Origin: Andrena cerasifolii
Lineage: Eukaryota; Arthropoda; Insecta; Hymenoptera; Andrenidae
NCBI RefSeq assembly: GCF_050908995.1
Contig: NW_027484935.1
Location: 1-64,000 of the forward strand
Length of the DNA: 64,000 bases
Direction: 5' to 3'
Part shown: positions 24,301 through 37,351 of the stretch, piece after piece
How the letters are laid out: the number at the start of each line of letters is the position of its first letter
How positions within the stretch are numbered: position 1 is the stretch's first letter
Translations under genes and position numbers: made by a program
The notes under the pieces: model-generated
What the model was told of the DNA's origin: nothing
The model's input: only the letters and a program-made list of their open reading frames with translations
Databases searched by the model: none

Positions 24301-27099
24301 TCTGGAAACGTCAGCGCCACTTCTCGCTCTTTGATTTGCTCTCCGGAGACGTTACTTTGTGCCATCTCTTTCGACGGCATGTTCTCCTGTTACAAAGCCC
24401 AATTTTGTGCATTATGAAAATTTTCGCCAGATTTTGTCCAATATATCAGGGGAACATGAAGTGGAAAGAGGTATACTAAATTTCAGCTTCAAAGGCATAT
24501 CCTTAAAGTTGCAAATTAGAGGCGGAGGCCTTTCATGAGGCGTTCGAAACTTCTGCGTCTCTTCGTTAAGCAGTCACTGTCTCGAAACATCTGCGCCACT
24601 TCTCGCTCTTTGATTTGCTCTCCGGAGACGTTACTTTGTGCCATCTCTTTCGACAGAATGTTCTCCTGTTACAAACCCCAATTTTGTGCATTCTGAAAAT
24701 TTTCGCCAGATTGTGCCCAATATATCAGGAGAACATGAAGTGGAAATAGGTATACTAAATTTCAGCTTCAAAGGCATATCCTTAAAGTTGCAAATTAGAG
24801 GCGGAGGCCTTTCAAGAGGCGTTCGAAAATTCTGCGTCTCTTCGTTAAACAGTCACAGTCTGGAAACGTCTGCGCCACTTCTCGCTCTTTGATTTGCTCC
24901 CCGGAGCCGTTACTTTGTGCCATATCTTTCGACAGAAGGTTCTCCTGTTACAAAGCCCAATTTTGTGCATTCTGATAATTTTCGCCAGATTTTGCCCAAT
25001 ATATCAGGAGAACATGAAGTGGAAAGAGGTATACTGAATTTCAGCTTCAAAGGCATCGCCTTAAAGTTGCCAATAAGAGGCACAGGCCTTTCAAGAGGCG
25101 TTCGAAAATTCTGCGTCTCTTCGTTAAACAGTCACTGTCTCGAAACGTCTGCGCCACTTCTCGCTCTTTGATTTGCTCTCCGGAGACGTTACTTTGTGCC
25201 ATCTCTTTCGACGGCATGTTCTTCTGATACAAAGCCCAATTTTGGGCTTTCTGAAAATTTTCGCCAGATTTTGGCCAATATATCAGGGGAACATGAAGTG
25301 GAAAGGGGTATACTAAATTTCAGCTTCAAAGGCATCGCCTTAAAGTTCCAAATTATAGGCGGAGGCCTTTCAAGAGGCGTTCGATAATTCTGCGTCTCTT
25401 CGCTAAACAGTCACAGTCTGGAAACGTCTGCGCCACTTCTCGCTCTTTGATTTGCTCTCCGGAGACGTTACTTTGTGCCATCTCTTTCGACGGCATGTTC
25501 TCCTGCTACAAAGCCCAATTTTGTGCATTCTGAAAATTTTCGCCAGATTTTGGCCAATATATCAGGGGAACATGAAGTGGAAAGAGGTATACTAAATTTC
25601 AGCTTCAAAGGCATATCCTTAAAGTTGCAAATTAGAGGCGGATGCCTTTCAAGAGGCGTTCGAAAATTCTGCGTCTCTTCGTTAAAAAGTCACAGTCTGG
25701 AAACGTCAGCGCCACTTCTCGCTCTTTGATTTGCTCTCCGGAGACGTTACTTTGTGCCATCTCTTTCGACGGCATGTTCTCCTGTTACAAAGCCCAATTT
25801 TGTGCATTATGAAAATTTTCGCCAGATTTTGTCCAATATATCAGGGGAACATGAAGTGGAAAGAGGTATACTAAATTTCAGCTTCAAAGGCATATCCTTA
25901 AAGTTGCAAATTAGAGGCGGAGGCCTTTCATGAGGCGTTCGAAAATTCTGCGTCTCTTCGTTAAGCAGTCACTGTCTCGAAACATCTGCGCCACTTCTCG
26001 CTCTTTGATTTGCTCTCCGGAGACGTTACTTTGTGCCATCTCTTTCGACAGAATGTTCTCCTGTTACAAACCCCAATTTTGTGCATTCTGAAAATTTTAG
26101 CCAGATTTTGGCCAATATATCAGGGGAACATGAAGTGGAAAGAGGTATAACAAATTTCAGCTTCAAAGGCATATCCTTAAAGTTGCAAATTAGAGGCGGA
26201 GGCCTTTCAAGAGGCGTTCGAAAATTCTGCGTCTCTTCGTTAAACAGTCACAGTCTGGAAACGTCTGCGCCACTTCTCGCTCTTTGATTTGCTCCCCGGA
26301 GCCGTTACTTTGTGCCATATCTTTCGACAGAAGGTTCTCCTGTTACAAAGCCCAATTTTGTGCATTCTGATAATTTTCGCCAGATTTTGCCCAATATATC
26401 AGGAGAACATGAAGTGGAAAGAGGTATACTGAATTTCAGCTTCAAAGGCATCGCCTTAAAGTTGCCAATAAGAGGTACAGGCCTTTCAAGAGGCGTTCGA
26501 AAATTCTGCGTCTCTTCGTTAAACAGTCACTGTCTCGAAACGTCTGCGCCACTTCTCGCTCTTTGATTTGCTCTCCGGAGACGTTACTTTGTGCCATCTC
26601 TTTCGACGGCATGTTCTTCTGTTACAAAGCCCAATTTTGGGCATTCTGAAAATTTTCGCCAGATTTTGGCCAATATATCAGGGGAACATGAAGTGGAAAG
26701 GGGTATACTAAATTTCAGCTTCAAAGGCATCGCCTTAAAGTTCCAAATTAGAGGCGGAGGCCTTTCAAGAGGCGTTCGATAATTCTGCGTCTCTTCGCTA
26801 AACAGTCACAGTCTGGAAACTTCTGCGCCACTTCTCGCTCTTTGATTTGCTCTCCGGAGCCGTTACTTTGTGCCATATCTTTCGACAGAATGTTCTCCTG
26901 TTACAAAGCCCAATTTTGTGCATTCTGATAATTTTCGCCAGATTGTGCCCAATATATCAGGAGAACATGAAGTGGAAAGAGGTATACTAAATTTCAGCTT
27001 CAAAGGCATATCCTTAAAGTTGCAAATTAGAGGCGGAGGCCTTTCAAGAGGCGTTCGATAATTCTGCGTCTCTTCGCTAAACAGTCACAGTCTGGAAAC
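21352..27099 (+). repeat. 12-monomer (3348-bp) higher-order repeat, two copies
   Basis: The segment 21352-23751 matches 24700-27099 at a 3348-bp offset, in the order H, I, J, A, C, D, I, G-like, H-like. Only a few substitutions separate them: gaatgtc/gaatttc (21692/25040), gggcattc/gggctttc in J, ataataa/ataacaa in D, and aggcac/aggtac in I. The copies part at aaacttctg versus aaacgtcag near 23752/27100. Confidence 0.83.
24638..24916 (+). repeat. D/H hybrid monomer
   Basis: The unit begins as D (gacagaatg, aaacccc, ctgaaaatttt) and continues as H (gattgtgcccaat, ggaaatagg). The switch falls within coordinates 60-75. It follows a C unit, as D does. Confidence 0.8.
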
Positions 27100-27427
27100 G
27101 TCAGCGCCACTTCTCGCTCTTTGATTTGCTCTCCGGAGACGTTACTTTGTGCCATCTCTTTCGACGGCATGTTCTCCTGTTACAAATCCCAATTTTGTGC
27201 ATTATGAAAATTTTTGCCAAATTTTGGCCAATATATCAGGAGAACATGAAGTGGAAAGAGGTATACTAAATTTCAGCTTCAAAGGCATCGCCTTAAAGTT
27301 GCCAATAAGAGGCGGAGGTCTTTCAAGAGGCGTTCGAAAATTCTGCGTCTTTTCGTTAAACAGTCACTGTCTCGAAACATCTGCGCCACTTCTCGCTCTT
27401 TGATTTGCTCTCCGGAGACGTTACTTT

Positions 27428-27706
27428 GTGCCATCTCTTTCGACGGCATGTTCTCCTGTTACAAAGCCCAATTTTGTGCATTATGAAAATTTTTGCCAGA
27501 TTTTGGCCAATATATCAGGGGAACATGAAGTGGAAAGGGGTATACTAAATTTCAGCTTCAAAGGCATCGCCTTAAAGTTCCAAATTAGAGGCGGAGGCCT
27601 TTCAAGAGGCGTTCGATAATTCTGCGTCTCTTCGCTAAACAGTCACAGTCTGGAAACGTCTGCGCCACTTCTCGCTCTTTGATTTGCTCTCCGGAGACGT
27701 TACTTT
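27428..27706 (+). repeat. F/G hybrid monomer
   Basis: The unit begins as F (cattatgaaaatttttgcc) and continues as G (ggaaaggggtat, aaagttccaaatt, cgataattc). It is followed by a G-like unit at 27707, the likely source of its 3' part. Confidence 0.8.
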
Positions 27707-28822
27707 GTGCCATCTCTTTCGACGGCATGTTCTTCTGTTACAAAGCCCAATTTTGGGCATTCTGAAAATTTTCGCCAGATTTTGGCCAATATATCAGGGG
27801 AACATGAAGTGGAAAGGGGTATACTAAATTTCAGCTTCAAAGGCATCGCCTTAAAGTTCCAAATTAGAGGCGGAGGCCTTTCAAGAGGCGTTCGATAATT
27901 CTGCGTCTCTTCGCTAAACAGTCACAGTCTGGAAACGTCTGCGCCACTTCTCGCTCTTTGATTTGCTCTCCGGAGACTTTACTTTGTGCCATCTCTTTCG
28001 ACGGCATGTTCTCCTGCTACAAAGCCCAATTTTGTGCATTCTGAAAATTTTCGCCAGATTTTGGCCAATATATCAGGGGAACATGAAGTGGAAAGAGGTA
28101 TACTAAATTTCAGCTTCAAAGGCATATCCTTAAAGTTGCAAATTAGAGGCGGATGCCTTTCAAGAGGCGTTCGAAAATTCTGCGTCTCTTCTTTAAAAAG
28201 TCACAGTCTGGAAACGTCAGCGCCACTTCTCGCTCTTTGATTTGCTCTCCGGAGACGTTACTTTGTGCCATCTCTTTCGACGGCATGTTCTCCTGTTACA
28301 AATCCCAATTTTGTGCATTATGAAAATTTTTGCCAAATTTTGGCCAATATATCAGGAGAACATGAAGTGGAAAGAGGTATACTAAATTTCAGCTTCAAAG
28401 GCATCGCCTTAAAGTTGCCAATAAGAGGCGGAGGTCTTTCAAGAGGCGTTCGAAAATTCTGCGTCTCTTCGTTAAACAGTCACTGTCTCGAAACATCTGC
28501 GCCACTTCTCGCTCTTTGATTTGCTCTCCGGAGACGTTACTTTGTGCCATCTCTTTCGACGGCATGTTCTCCTGTTACAAAGCCCAATTTTGTGCATTAT
28601 GAAAATTTTTGCCAAATTTTGGCCAATATATCAGGAGAACATGAAGTGGAAAGAGGTATACTAAATTTCAGCTTCAAAGGCATCGCCTTAAAGTTGCCAA
28701 TAAGAGGCGGAGGCCTTTCAAGAGGCGTTCGAAAATTCTGCGTCTCTTCGTTAAACAGTCACAGTCTGGAAACGTCTGCGCCACTTCTCGCTCTTTGATT
28801 TGCTCTCCGGAGACGTTACTTT

Positions 28823-29101
28823 GTGCCATCTCTTTCGACGGCATGTTCTCCTGTTACAAAGCCCAATTTTGTGCATTATGAAAATTTTCGCCAGATTTTG
28901 GCCAATATATCAGGGGAACATGAAATTGAAAGAGGTATACTAAATTTCAGCTTCAAAGGCATATCCTTAAAGTTGCAAATTAGAGGCGGAGGCCTTTCAA
29001 GAGGCGTTCGATAATTCTGCGTCTCTTCGCTAAACAGTCACAGTCTGGAGACGTCTGCGCCACTTCTCGCTCTTTGATTTGCTCTCCGGAGACGTTACTT
29101 T
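28823..29101 (+). repeat. Monomer family K (example)
   Basis: Family K is marked by cattatgaaaattttcgcc, catgaaattgaaag, cgataattc and tctggagacgtc. Copies are at 28823, 31613, 34124, 37472, 40262 and 42773, all inside the 31-unit duplication. K is thus diagnostic of that block. Confidence 0.85.
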
Positions 29102-30217
29102 GTGCCATCTCTTTCGACGGCATGTTCTCCTGCTACAAAGCCCAATTTTGTGCATTCTGAAAATTTTCGCCAGATTTTGGCCAATATATCAGGGGAACAT
29201 GAAGTGGAAAGAGGTATACTAAATTTCAGCTTCAAAGGCATATCCTTAAAGTTGCAAATTAGAGGCGGATGCCTTTCAAGAGGCCTTCGAAAATTCTGCG
29301 TCTCTTCGTTAAACAGTCACTGTCTCGAAACATCTGCGCCACTTCTTGCTCTTTGATTTGCTCTCCGGAGCCGTTACTTTGTGCCATCTCTTTCGTCGGC
29401 ATGTTCTCCTGTTACAAAGCCCAATTTTGTGCATTCTGAATATTTTCGCCAGATTTTGGCCAATATATCAGGGGAACATGAAGTGAAAAGAGGAACACTA
29501 AATTTCAGCTTCAAAGGCATATCCTTAAAGTTGCAAATTAGAGGCGGAGGCCTTTCAAGAGGCGTTCGAAAATTCTGCGTCTCTTCGTTAAACAGTCACA
29601 GTCTGGAAACGTCAGCGCCACTTCTCGCTCTTTGATATGCTCTCCGGAGACGTTACTTTGTGCCATCTCTTTCGACGGCATGTTCTCCTGTTACAAAGCC
29701 CAATTTTGTGCATTATGGAAATTTTCGCCAGATTTTGGCCAATATATCAGGGGAACATGAAGTGGAAAGAGGTATACTAAATTTCAGCTTCAAAGGCATA
29801 TCCTTAAAGTTGCAAATTAGAGGCGGAGGCCTTTCATGAGGCGTTCGAAAATTCTGCGTCTCTTCGTTAAGCAGTCACTGTCTCGAAACATCTGCGCCAC
29901 TTCTCGCTCTTTGATTTGCTCTCCGGAGACGTTACTATGTGCCATCTCTTTCGACAGAATGTTCGCCTGTTACAAAGCCCAATTTTGTGCATTCTGAAAA
30001 TTTTAGCCAGATTTTGGCCAATATATCAGGGGAACATGAAGTGGAAAGAGGTATAATAAATTTCAGCTTCAAAGGCATCGCCTTAAAGTTGCCAATAAGA
30101 GGCACAGGCCTTTCAAGAGGCGTTCGAAAATTCTGCGTCTCTTCGTTAAACAGTCACAGTCTGGAAACGTCTGCGCCACTTCTCGCTCTTTGATTTGCTC
30201 TCCGGAGACGTTACTTT

Positions 30218-30496
30218 GTGCCACCTCTTTCGACGGCATGTTCTCCTGTTACAAAGCCGAATTTTGTGCATTCTGAAAATTTTCGCCTGATTTTGGCCAA
30301 TATATCAGGGGAACATGAAGTGGAAAGAGGTATACTAAATTTCAGCTTCAAAGGCATATCCTTAAAGTTGCAAATTAGAGGCGGAGGCCTTTCATGAGGC
30401 GTTCGAACATTCTGCGTCTCTTCGTTAAGCAGTCACTGTCTCGAAACATCTGCGCCACTTCTCGCTCTTTGATTTGCTCCCCGGAGCCGTTACTTT
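30218..30496 (+). repeat. Monomer family L (example)
   Basis: Family L is marked by gtgccacctc, aaagccgaatttt, tcgcctgatttt, tcatgagg and cgaacattc. Copies are at 30218, 38867, 48353, 49748 and 50864. Its 5' half is shared with family R. Confidence 0.83.
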
Positions 30497-33007
30497 GTGC
30501 CATATCATTCGACGGCATGTTCTCCTGCTACAAAGCCCAATTTTGTGCATTCTGAAAATTTTCGCCAGATTTTGGCCAATATATCAGGGGAACATGAAGT
30601 GGAAAGAGGTATACTAAATTTCAGCTTCAAAGGCATATCCTTAAAGTTGCAAATTAGAGGCGGATGCCTTTCAAGAGGCGTTCGAAAATTCTGCGTCTCT
30701 TCGTTAAAAAGTCACAGTCTGGAAACGTCAGCGCCACTTCTCGCTCTTTGATTTGCTCTCCGGAGACGTTACTTTGTGCCATCTCTTTCGACGGCATGTT
30801 CTCCTGTTACAAATCCCAATTTTGTGCATTATGAAAATTTTTGCCAAATTTTGGCCAATATATCAGGAGAACATGAAGTGGAAAGAGGTATACTAAATTT
30901 CAGCTTCAAAGGCATCGCCTTAAAGTTGCCAATAAGAGGCGGAGGTCTTTCAAGAGGCGTTCGAAAATTCTGCGTCTCTTCGTTAAACAGTCACTGTCTC
31001 GAAACATCTGCGCCACTTCTCGCTCTTTGATTTGCTCTCCGGAGACGTTACTTTGTGCCATCTCTTTCGACGGCATGTTCTCCTGTTACAAAGCCCAATT
31101 TTGTGCATTATGAAAATTTTTGCCAAATTTTGGCCAATATATCAGGAGAACATGAAGTGGAAAGAGGTATACTAAATTTCAGCTTCAAAGGCATCGCCTT
31201 AAAGTTGCCAATAAGAGGCGGAGGCCTTTCAAGAGGCGTTCGAAAATTCTGCGTCTCTTCGTTAAACAGTCACTGTCTCGAAACAGCTGCGCCACTTCTT
31301 GCTCTTTGATTTGCTCTCCGGAGCCGTTACTTTGTGCCATATCTTTCGACAGAATGTTCTCCTGTTACAAAGCCCAATTTTGTGCATTCTGATAATTTTC
31401 GCCAGATTGTGCCCAATATATCAGGAGAACATGAAGTGGAAAGAGGTATACTAAATTTCAGCTTCAAAGGCATATCCTTAAAGTTGCAAATTAGAGGCGG
31501 AGGCCTTTCAAGAGGCGTTCGAAAATTCTGCGTCTCTTCGTTAAACAGTCACAGTCTGGAAACGTCTGCGCCACTTCTCGCTCTTTGATTTGCTCTCCGG
31601 AGACGTTACTTTGTGCCATCTCTTTCGACGGCATGTTCTCCTGTTACAAAGCCCAATTTTGTGCATTATGAAAATTTTCGCCAGATTTTGGCCAATATAT
31701 CAGGGGAACATGAAATTGAAAGAGGTATACTAAATTTCAGCTTCAAAGGCATATCCTTAAAGTTGCAAATTAGAGGCGGAGGCCTTTCAAGAGGCGTTCG
31801 ATAATTCTGCGTCTCTTCGCTAAACAGTCACAGTCTGGAGACGTCTGCGCCACTTCTCGCTCTTTGATTTGCTCTCCGGAGACGTTACTTTGTGCCATCT
31901 CTTTCGACGGCATGTTCTCCTGCTACAAAGCCCAATTTTGTGCATTCTGAAAATTTTCGCCAGATTTTGGCCAATATATCAGGGGAACATGAAGTGGAAA
32001 GAGGTATACTAAATTTCAGCTTCAAAGGCATATCCTTAAAGTTGCAAATTAGAGGCGGATGCCTTTCAAGAGGCCTTCGAAAAATCTGCGTCTCTTCGTT
32101 AAACAGTCACTGTCTCGAAACATCTGCGCCACTTCTTGCTCTTTGATTTGCTCTCCGGAGCCGTTACTTTGTGCCATCTCTTTCGTCGGCATGTTCTCCT
32201 GTTACAAAGCCCAATTTTGTGCATTCTGAATATTTTCGCCAGATTTTGGCCAATATATCAGGGGAACATGAAGTGAAAAGAGGAACACTAAATTTCAGCT
32301 TCAAAGGCATATCCTTAAAGTTGCAAATTAGAGGCGGAGGCCTTTCAAGAGGCGTTCGAAAATTATGCGTCTCTTCGTTAAACAGTCACAGTCTGGAAAC
32401 GTCAGCGCCACTTCTCGCTCTTTGATATGCTCTCCGGAGACGTTACTTTGTGCCATCTCTTTCGACGGCATGTTCTCCTGTTACAAAGCCCAATTTTGTG
32501 CATTATGAAAATTTTCGCCAGATTTTGGCCAATATATCAGGGGAACATGAAGTGGAAAGAGGTATACTAAATTTCAGCTTCAAAGGCATATCCTTAAAGT
32601 TGCAAATTAGAGGCGGAGGCCTTTCATGAGGCGTTCGAAAATTCTGCGTCTCTTCGTTAAGCAGTCACTGTCTCGAAACATCTGCGCCACTTCTCGCTCT
32701 TTGATTTGCTCTCCGGAGACGTTACTTTGTGCCATCTCTTTCGACAGAATGTTCTCCTGTTACAAAGCCCAATTTTGTGCATTCTGAAAATTTTAGCCAG
32801 ATTTTGGCCAATATATCAGGGGAACATGAAGTGGAAAGAGGTATAATAAATTTCAGCTTCAAAGGCATCGCCTTAAAGTTGCCAATAAGAGGCGGATGTC
32901 TTTCAAGAGGCGTTCGAAAATTCTGCGTCTCTTCGTTGAACAGTCACTGTCTCGAAACATCTGTGCCACTTCTTGCTCTTTGATTTGCTCCCCGGAGCCG
33001 TTACTTT

Positions 33008-33286
33008 GTGCCATATCTTTCGACAGAATGTTCTCCTGTTACAAAGCCCAATTTTGTGCATTCTGATAATTTTCGCCAGATTTTGCCCAATATATCAGGA
33101 GAACATGAAGTGGAATGAGGTATACTGAATTTCAGCTTCAAAGGCATCGCCTTAAAGTTGCCAATAAGAGGCACAGGCCTTTCAAGAGGCGTTCGAAAAT
33201 TCTGCGTCTCTTCGTTAAACAGTCACTGTCTCGAAACATCTGCGCCATTTCTTGCTCTTTGATTTGCTCTCCGGAGCCGTTACTTT
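33008..33286 (+). repeat. Monomer family M (example)
   Basis: Family M has gacagaatg, gataattttcgcc, gattttgccc, tggaatgagg and catttcttgctc. Copies are at 33008, 35519, 41657 and 44168. M-like units with ggaaagtgg are at 46958 and 47795. The tggaatgagg variant puts TGA in the usual open frame. Confidence 0.82.
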
Positions 33287-33565
33287 GTGCCATCTCTTTC
33301 GACGGCATGTTCTCCCGTTACAAAGACCAATTTGGTGCATTATGAAAATTTTTGCCAGATTTTGGCCAATATATCAGGGGAACATGAAGTGGAAAGAGGT
33401 ATACTAAATTTCAGCTTCAAAGGCATATCCTTAAAGTTGCAAATTAGAGGCGGAGGCCTTTCATGAGGCGTTCGAACATTCTGCGTCTCTTCGTTAAGCA
33501 GTCACTGTCTCGAAACATCTGCGCCACTTCTCGCTCTTTGATTTGCTCCCCGGAGCCGTTACTTT
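33287..33565 (+). repeat. Monomer family N (example)
   Basis: Family N is marked by ctcccgttacaaagacc, aatttggtgcattatg, tcatgagg and cgaacattc. Copies are at 33287, 35798, 41936 and 44447, always after M and before an O-type unit. Confidence 0.83.
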
Positions 33566-34681
33566 GTGCCATATCATTCGACAGAATGTTCTCCTGTTAC
33601 AAAGCCCAATTTTGTGCATTCTGATAATTTTCGCCAGATTTTGCCCAATATGTCAGGAGAACATGAAGTGGAAAGAGGTATACTAAATTTCAGCTTCAAA
33701 GGCATCGCCTTAAAGTTGCCAATAAGAGGCGGAGGCCTTTCAAGAGGCGTTCGAAAATTCTGCGTCTCTTCGTTAAACAGTCACTGTCTCGAAACAGCTG
33801 CGCCACTTCTTGCTCTTTGATTTGCTCTCCGGAGCCGTTACTTTGTGCCATATCTTTCGACAGAATGTTCTCCTGTTACAAAGCCCAATTTTGTGCATTC
33901 TGATAATTTTCGCCAGATTGTGCCCAATATATCAGGAGAACATGAAGTGGAAAGAGGTATACTAAATTTCAGCTTCAAAGGCATACCCTTAAAGTTGCAA
34001 ATTAGAGGCGGAGGCCTTTCAAGAGGCGTTCGAAAATTCTGCGTCTCTTCGTTAAACAGTCACAGTCTGGAAACGTCTGCGCCACTTCTCGCTCTTTGAT
34101 TTGCTCTCCGGAGACGTTACTTTGTGCCATCTCTTTCGACGGCATGTTCTCCTGTTACAAAGCCCAATTTTGTGCATTATGAAAATTTTCGCCAGATTTT
34201 GGCCAATATATCAGGGGAACATGAAATTGAAAGAGGTATACTAAATTTCAGCTTCAAAGGCATATCCTTAAAGTTGCAAATTAGAGGCGGAGGCCTTTCA
34301 AGAGGCGTTCGATAATTCTGCGTCTCTTCGCTAAACAGTCACAGTCTGGAGACGTCTGCGCCACTTCTCGCTCTTTGATTTGCTCTCCGGAGACGTTACT
34401 TTGTGCCATCTCTTTCGACGGCATGTTCTCCTGCTACAAAGCCCAATTTTGTGCATTCTGAAAATTTTCGCCAGATTTTGGCCAATATATCAGGGGAACA
34501 TGAAGTGGAAAGAGGTATACTAAATTTCAGCTTCAAAGGCATATCCTTAAAGTTGCAAATTAGAGGCGGATGCCTTTCAAGAGGCCTTCGAAAAATCTGC
34601 GTCTCTTCGTTAAACAGTCACTGTCTCGAAACATCTGCGCCACTTCTTGCTCTTTGATTTGCTCTCCGGAGCCGTTACTTT

Positions 34682-34960
34682 GTGCCATCTCTTTCGTCGG
34701 CATGTTCTCCTGTTACAAAGCCCAATTTTGTGCATTCTGAATATTTTCGCCAGATTTTGGCCAATATATCAGGGGAACATGAAGTGGAAAGAGGTATACT
34801 AAATTTCAGCTTCAAAGGCATATCCTTAAAGTTGCAAATTAGAGGCGGAGGCCTTTCATGAGGCGTTCGAAAATTCTGCGTCTCTTCGTTAAGCAGTCAC
34901 TGTCTCGAAACATCTGCGCCACTTCTCGCTCTTTGATTTGCTCTCCGGAGACGTTACTTT
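34682..34960 (+). repeat. B/C hybrid monomer
   Basis: The 5' part is the late B branch (ttcgtcggc, gaatattttcgcc). From coordinate 106 on it is C-type (gtggaaag, tcatgagg, gttaagcag). It replaces the separate B and C units seen at 32171 and 32450 and so records loss of exactly one monomer. It recurs at 43331 in the second copy of the 31-unit block. Confidence 0.85.
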
Positions 34961-36076
34961 GTGCCATCTCTTTCGACAGAATGTTCTCCTGTTACAAAGC
35001 CCAATTTTGTGCATTCTGAAAATTTTAGCCAGATTTTGGCCAATATATCAGGGGAACATGAAGTGGAAAGAGGTATAATAAATTTCAGCTTCAAAGGCAT
35101 CGCCTTAAAGTTGCCAATAAGAGGCACAGGCCTTTCAAGAGGCGTTCGAAAATTCTGCGTCTCTTCGTTAAACAGTCACAGTCTGGAAACGTCTGCGCCA
35201 CTTCTCGCTCTTTGATTTGCTCTCCGGAGACGTTACTTTGTGCCATTTCTTTCGACGGCATGTTCTCCTGTTACAAATCCCAATTTTGTGCATTATGAAA
35301 ATTTTTGCCAAATTTTGGCCAATATATCAGGAGAACATGAAGTGGAAAGAGGTATACTAAATTTCAGCTTCAAAGGCATCGCCTTAAAGTTGCCAATAAG
35401 AGGCGGATGTCTTTCAAGAGGCGTTCGAAAATTCTGCGTCTCTTCGTTGAACAGTCACTGTCTCGAAACATCTGTGCCACTTCTTGCTCTTTGATTTGCT
35501 CCCCGGAGCCGTTACTTTGTGCCATATCTTTCGACAGAATGTTCTCCTGTTACAAAGCCCAATTTTGTGCATTCTGATAATTTTCGCCAGATTTTGCCCA
35601 ATATATCAGGAGAACATGAAGTGGAATGAGGTATACTGAATTTCAGCTTCAAAGGCATCGCCTTAAAGTTGCCAATAAGAGGCACAGGCCTTTCAAGAGG
35701 CGTTCGAAAATTCTGCGTCTCTTCGTTAAACAGTCACTGTCTCGAAACATCTGCGCCATTTCTTGCTCTTTGATTTGCTCTCCGGAGCCGTTACTTTGTG
35801 CCATCTCTTTCGACGGCATGTTCTCCCGTTACAAAGACCAATTTGGTGCATTATGAAAATTTTTGCCAGATTTTGGCCAATATATCAGGGGAACATGAAG
35901 TGGAAAGAGGTATACTAAATTTCAGCTTCAAAGGCATATCCTTAAAGTTGCAAATTAGAGGCGGAGGCCTTTCATGAGGCGTTCGAACATTCTGCGTCTC
36001 TTCGTTAAGCAGTCACTGTCTCGAAACATCTGCGCCACTTCTCGCTCTTTGATTTGCTCCCCGGAGCCGTTACTTT

Positions 36077-36355
36077 GTGCCATATCATTCGACAGAATGT
36101 TCTCCTGTTACAAAGCCCAATTTTGTGCATTCTGATAATTTTCGCCAGATTTTGCCCAATATGTCAGGAGAACATGAAGTGGAAAGAGGTATACTGAATT
36201 TCAGCTTCAAAGGCATCGCCTTAATGTTGCCAATAAGAGGCACAGGCCCTTCAAGAGGCGTTCGAAAATTCTGCGTCTCTTCGTTAAACAGTCACTGTCT
36301 CGAAACATCTGCGCCATTTATTGCTCTTTGATTTGCTCTCCGGAGCCGTTACTTT
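36077..36355 (+). repeat. Monomer family O (example)
   Basis: Family O has ccatatcattcg, gataattttcgcc, gattttgcccaatatgtc, aggcccttcaag and catttattgctc. Copies are at 36077, 44726 and 48632, with a close form at 51143 and mosaics at 33566 and 42215 that switch to an F-type 3' part. The atatgtc change creates an in-frame ATG in the open stretch. Confidence 0.82.
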
Positions 36356-37351
36356 GTGCCATCTCTTTCGACGGCATGTTCTCCTGTTACAAAGCCCAAT
36401 TTTGTGCATTATGAAAATTTTTGCCAGATTTTGGCCAATATATCAGGGGAACATGAAGTGGAAAGGGGTATACTAAATTTCAGCTTCAAAGGCATATCCT
36501 TAAAGTTGCAAATTAGAGGCGGAGGCCTTTCAAGAGGCGTTCGAAAATTCTGCGTCTCTTCATTAAACAGTCACAGTCTGGAAACGTCTGCGCCACTTCT
36601 CGCTCTTTGATTTGCTCTCCGGAGACGTTACTTTGTGCCATTTCTTTCGACGGCATGTTCTCCTGCTACAAAGCCCAATTTTGTGCATTCTGATAATTTT
36701 CGCCAGATTTTGGCCAATATATCAGGGGAACATGAAGTGGAAAGAGGTATACTAAATTTCAGCTTCAAAGGCATCGCCTTAAAGTTGCCAATAAGAGGCG
36801 GAGGTCTTTCAAGAGGCGTTCGAAAATTCTGCGTCTCTTCGTTAAACAGTCACTGTCTCGAAACATCTGCGCCACTTCTCGCTCTTTGATTTGCTCTCCG
36901 GAGACGTTACTTTGTGCCATCTCTTTCGACGGCATGTTCTCCTGTTACAAAGCCCAATTTTGTGCATTATGAAAATTTTTGCCAAATTTTGGCCAATATA
37001 TCAGGAGAACATGAAGTGGAAAGAGGTATACTAAATTTCAGCTTCAAAGGCATCGCCTTAAAGTTGCCAATAAGAGGCGGAGGCCTTTCAAGAGGCGTTC
37101 GAAAATTCTGCGTCTCTTCGTTAAACAGTCACTGTCTCGAAACAGCTGCGCCACTTCTTGCTCTTTGATTTGCTCTCCGGAGCCGTTACTTTGTGCCATC
37201 TCTTTCGTCGGCATGTTCTCCTGTTACAAAGCCCAATTTTGTGCATTCTGAATATTTTCGCCAGATTTTGGCCAATATATCAGGGGAACATGAAGTGAAA
37301 AGAGGAACACTAAATTTCAGCTTCAAAGGCATATCCTTAAAGTTGCAAATT

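Larger units (their letters stand above)
31147..36634 (+). repeat. Nested 9-monomer repeat with one unit lost and one gained
   Basis: Inside the 31-unit block, 31147-32275 matches 33658-34786 at 2511 bp with one substitution (atatcc/ataccc). The match then jumps to an 8-unit offset (2232 bp), because the second copy fuses the B and C monomers into one hybrid at 34682. An additional E monomer at 35240 then restores the 9-unit offset, so M at 33008/35519, N at 33287/35798 and O at 33566/36077 line up again. The whole arrangement is repeated 8649 bp further on, at about 39796-45283. Confidence 0.82.
28703..36795 (+). repeat. 31-monomer block, copy 1 of 8649-bp duplication
   Basis: This roughly 8.1-kb segment recurs 8649 bp (31 monomers) downstream at 37352-45444. 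Rare variants pair exactly: attatggaaa (29711/38360), gttactatgtg before 29939/38588, aaagccgaa in L (30218/38867), tggaatgagg in M (33008/41657 and 35519/44168), gcataccctt (33845/42494), ccttaatgtt (36077/44726) and cttcattaaac (36356/45005). The block order begins K A B C D L A E F H, then K A B C D M N O H, then K A (B/C hybrid) D E M N O F. Limits were read from the first flanking mismatches. Confidence 0.9.

Noticed and set aside
33115..33345. 76-codon forward frame starting at ATG (also at 35626, 41764 and 44275)
   Set aside because: It arises where tggaatgagg creates an ATG in another frame of M units, then runs into the next unit. It is one accident copied by the 9- and 31-unit duplications.
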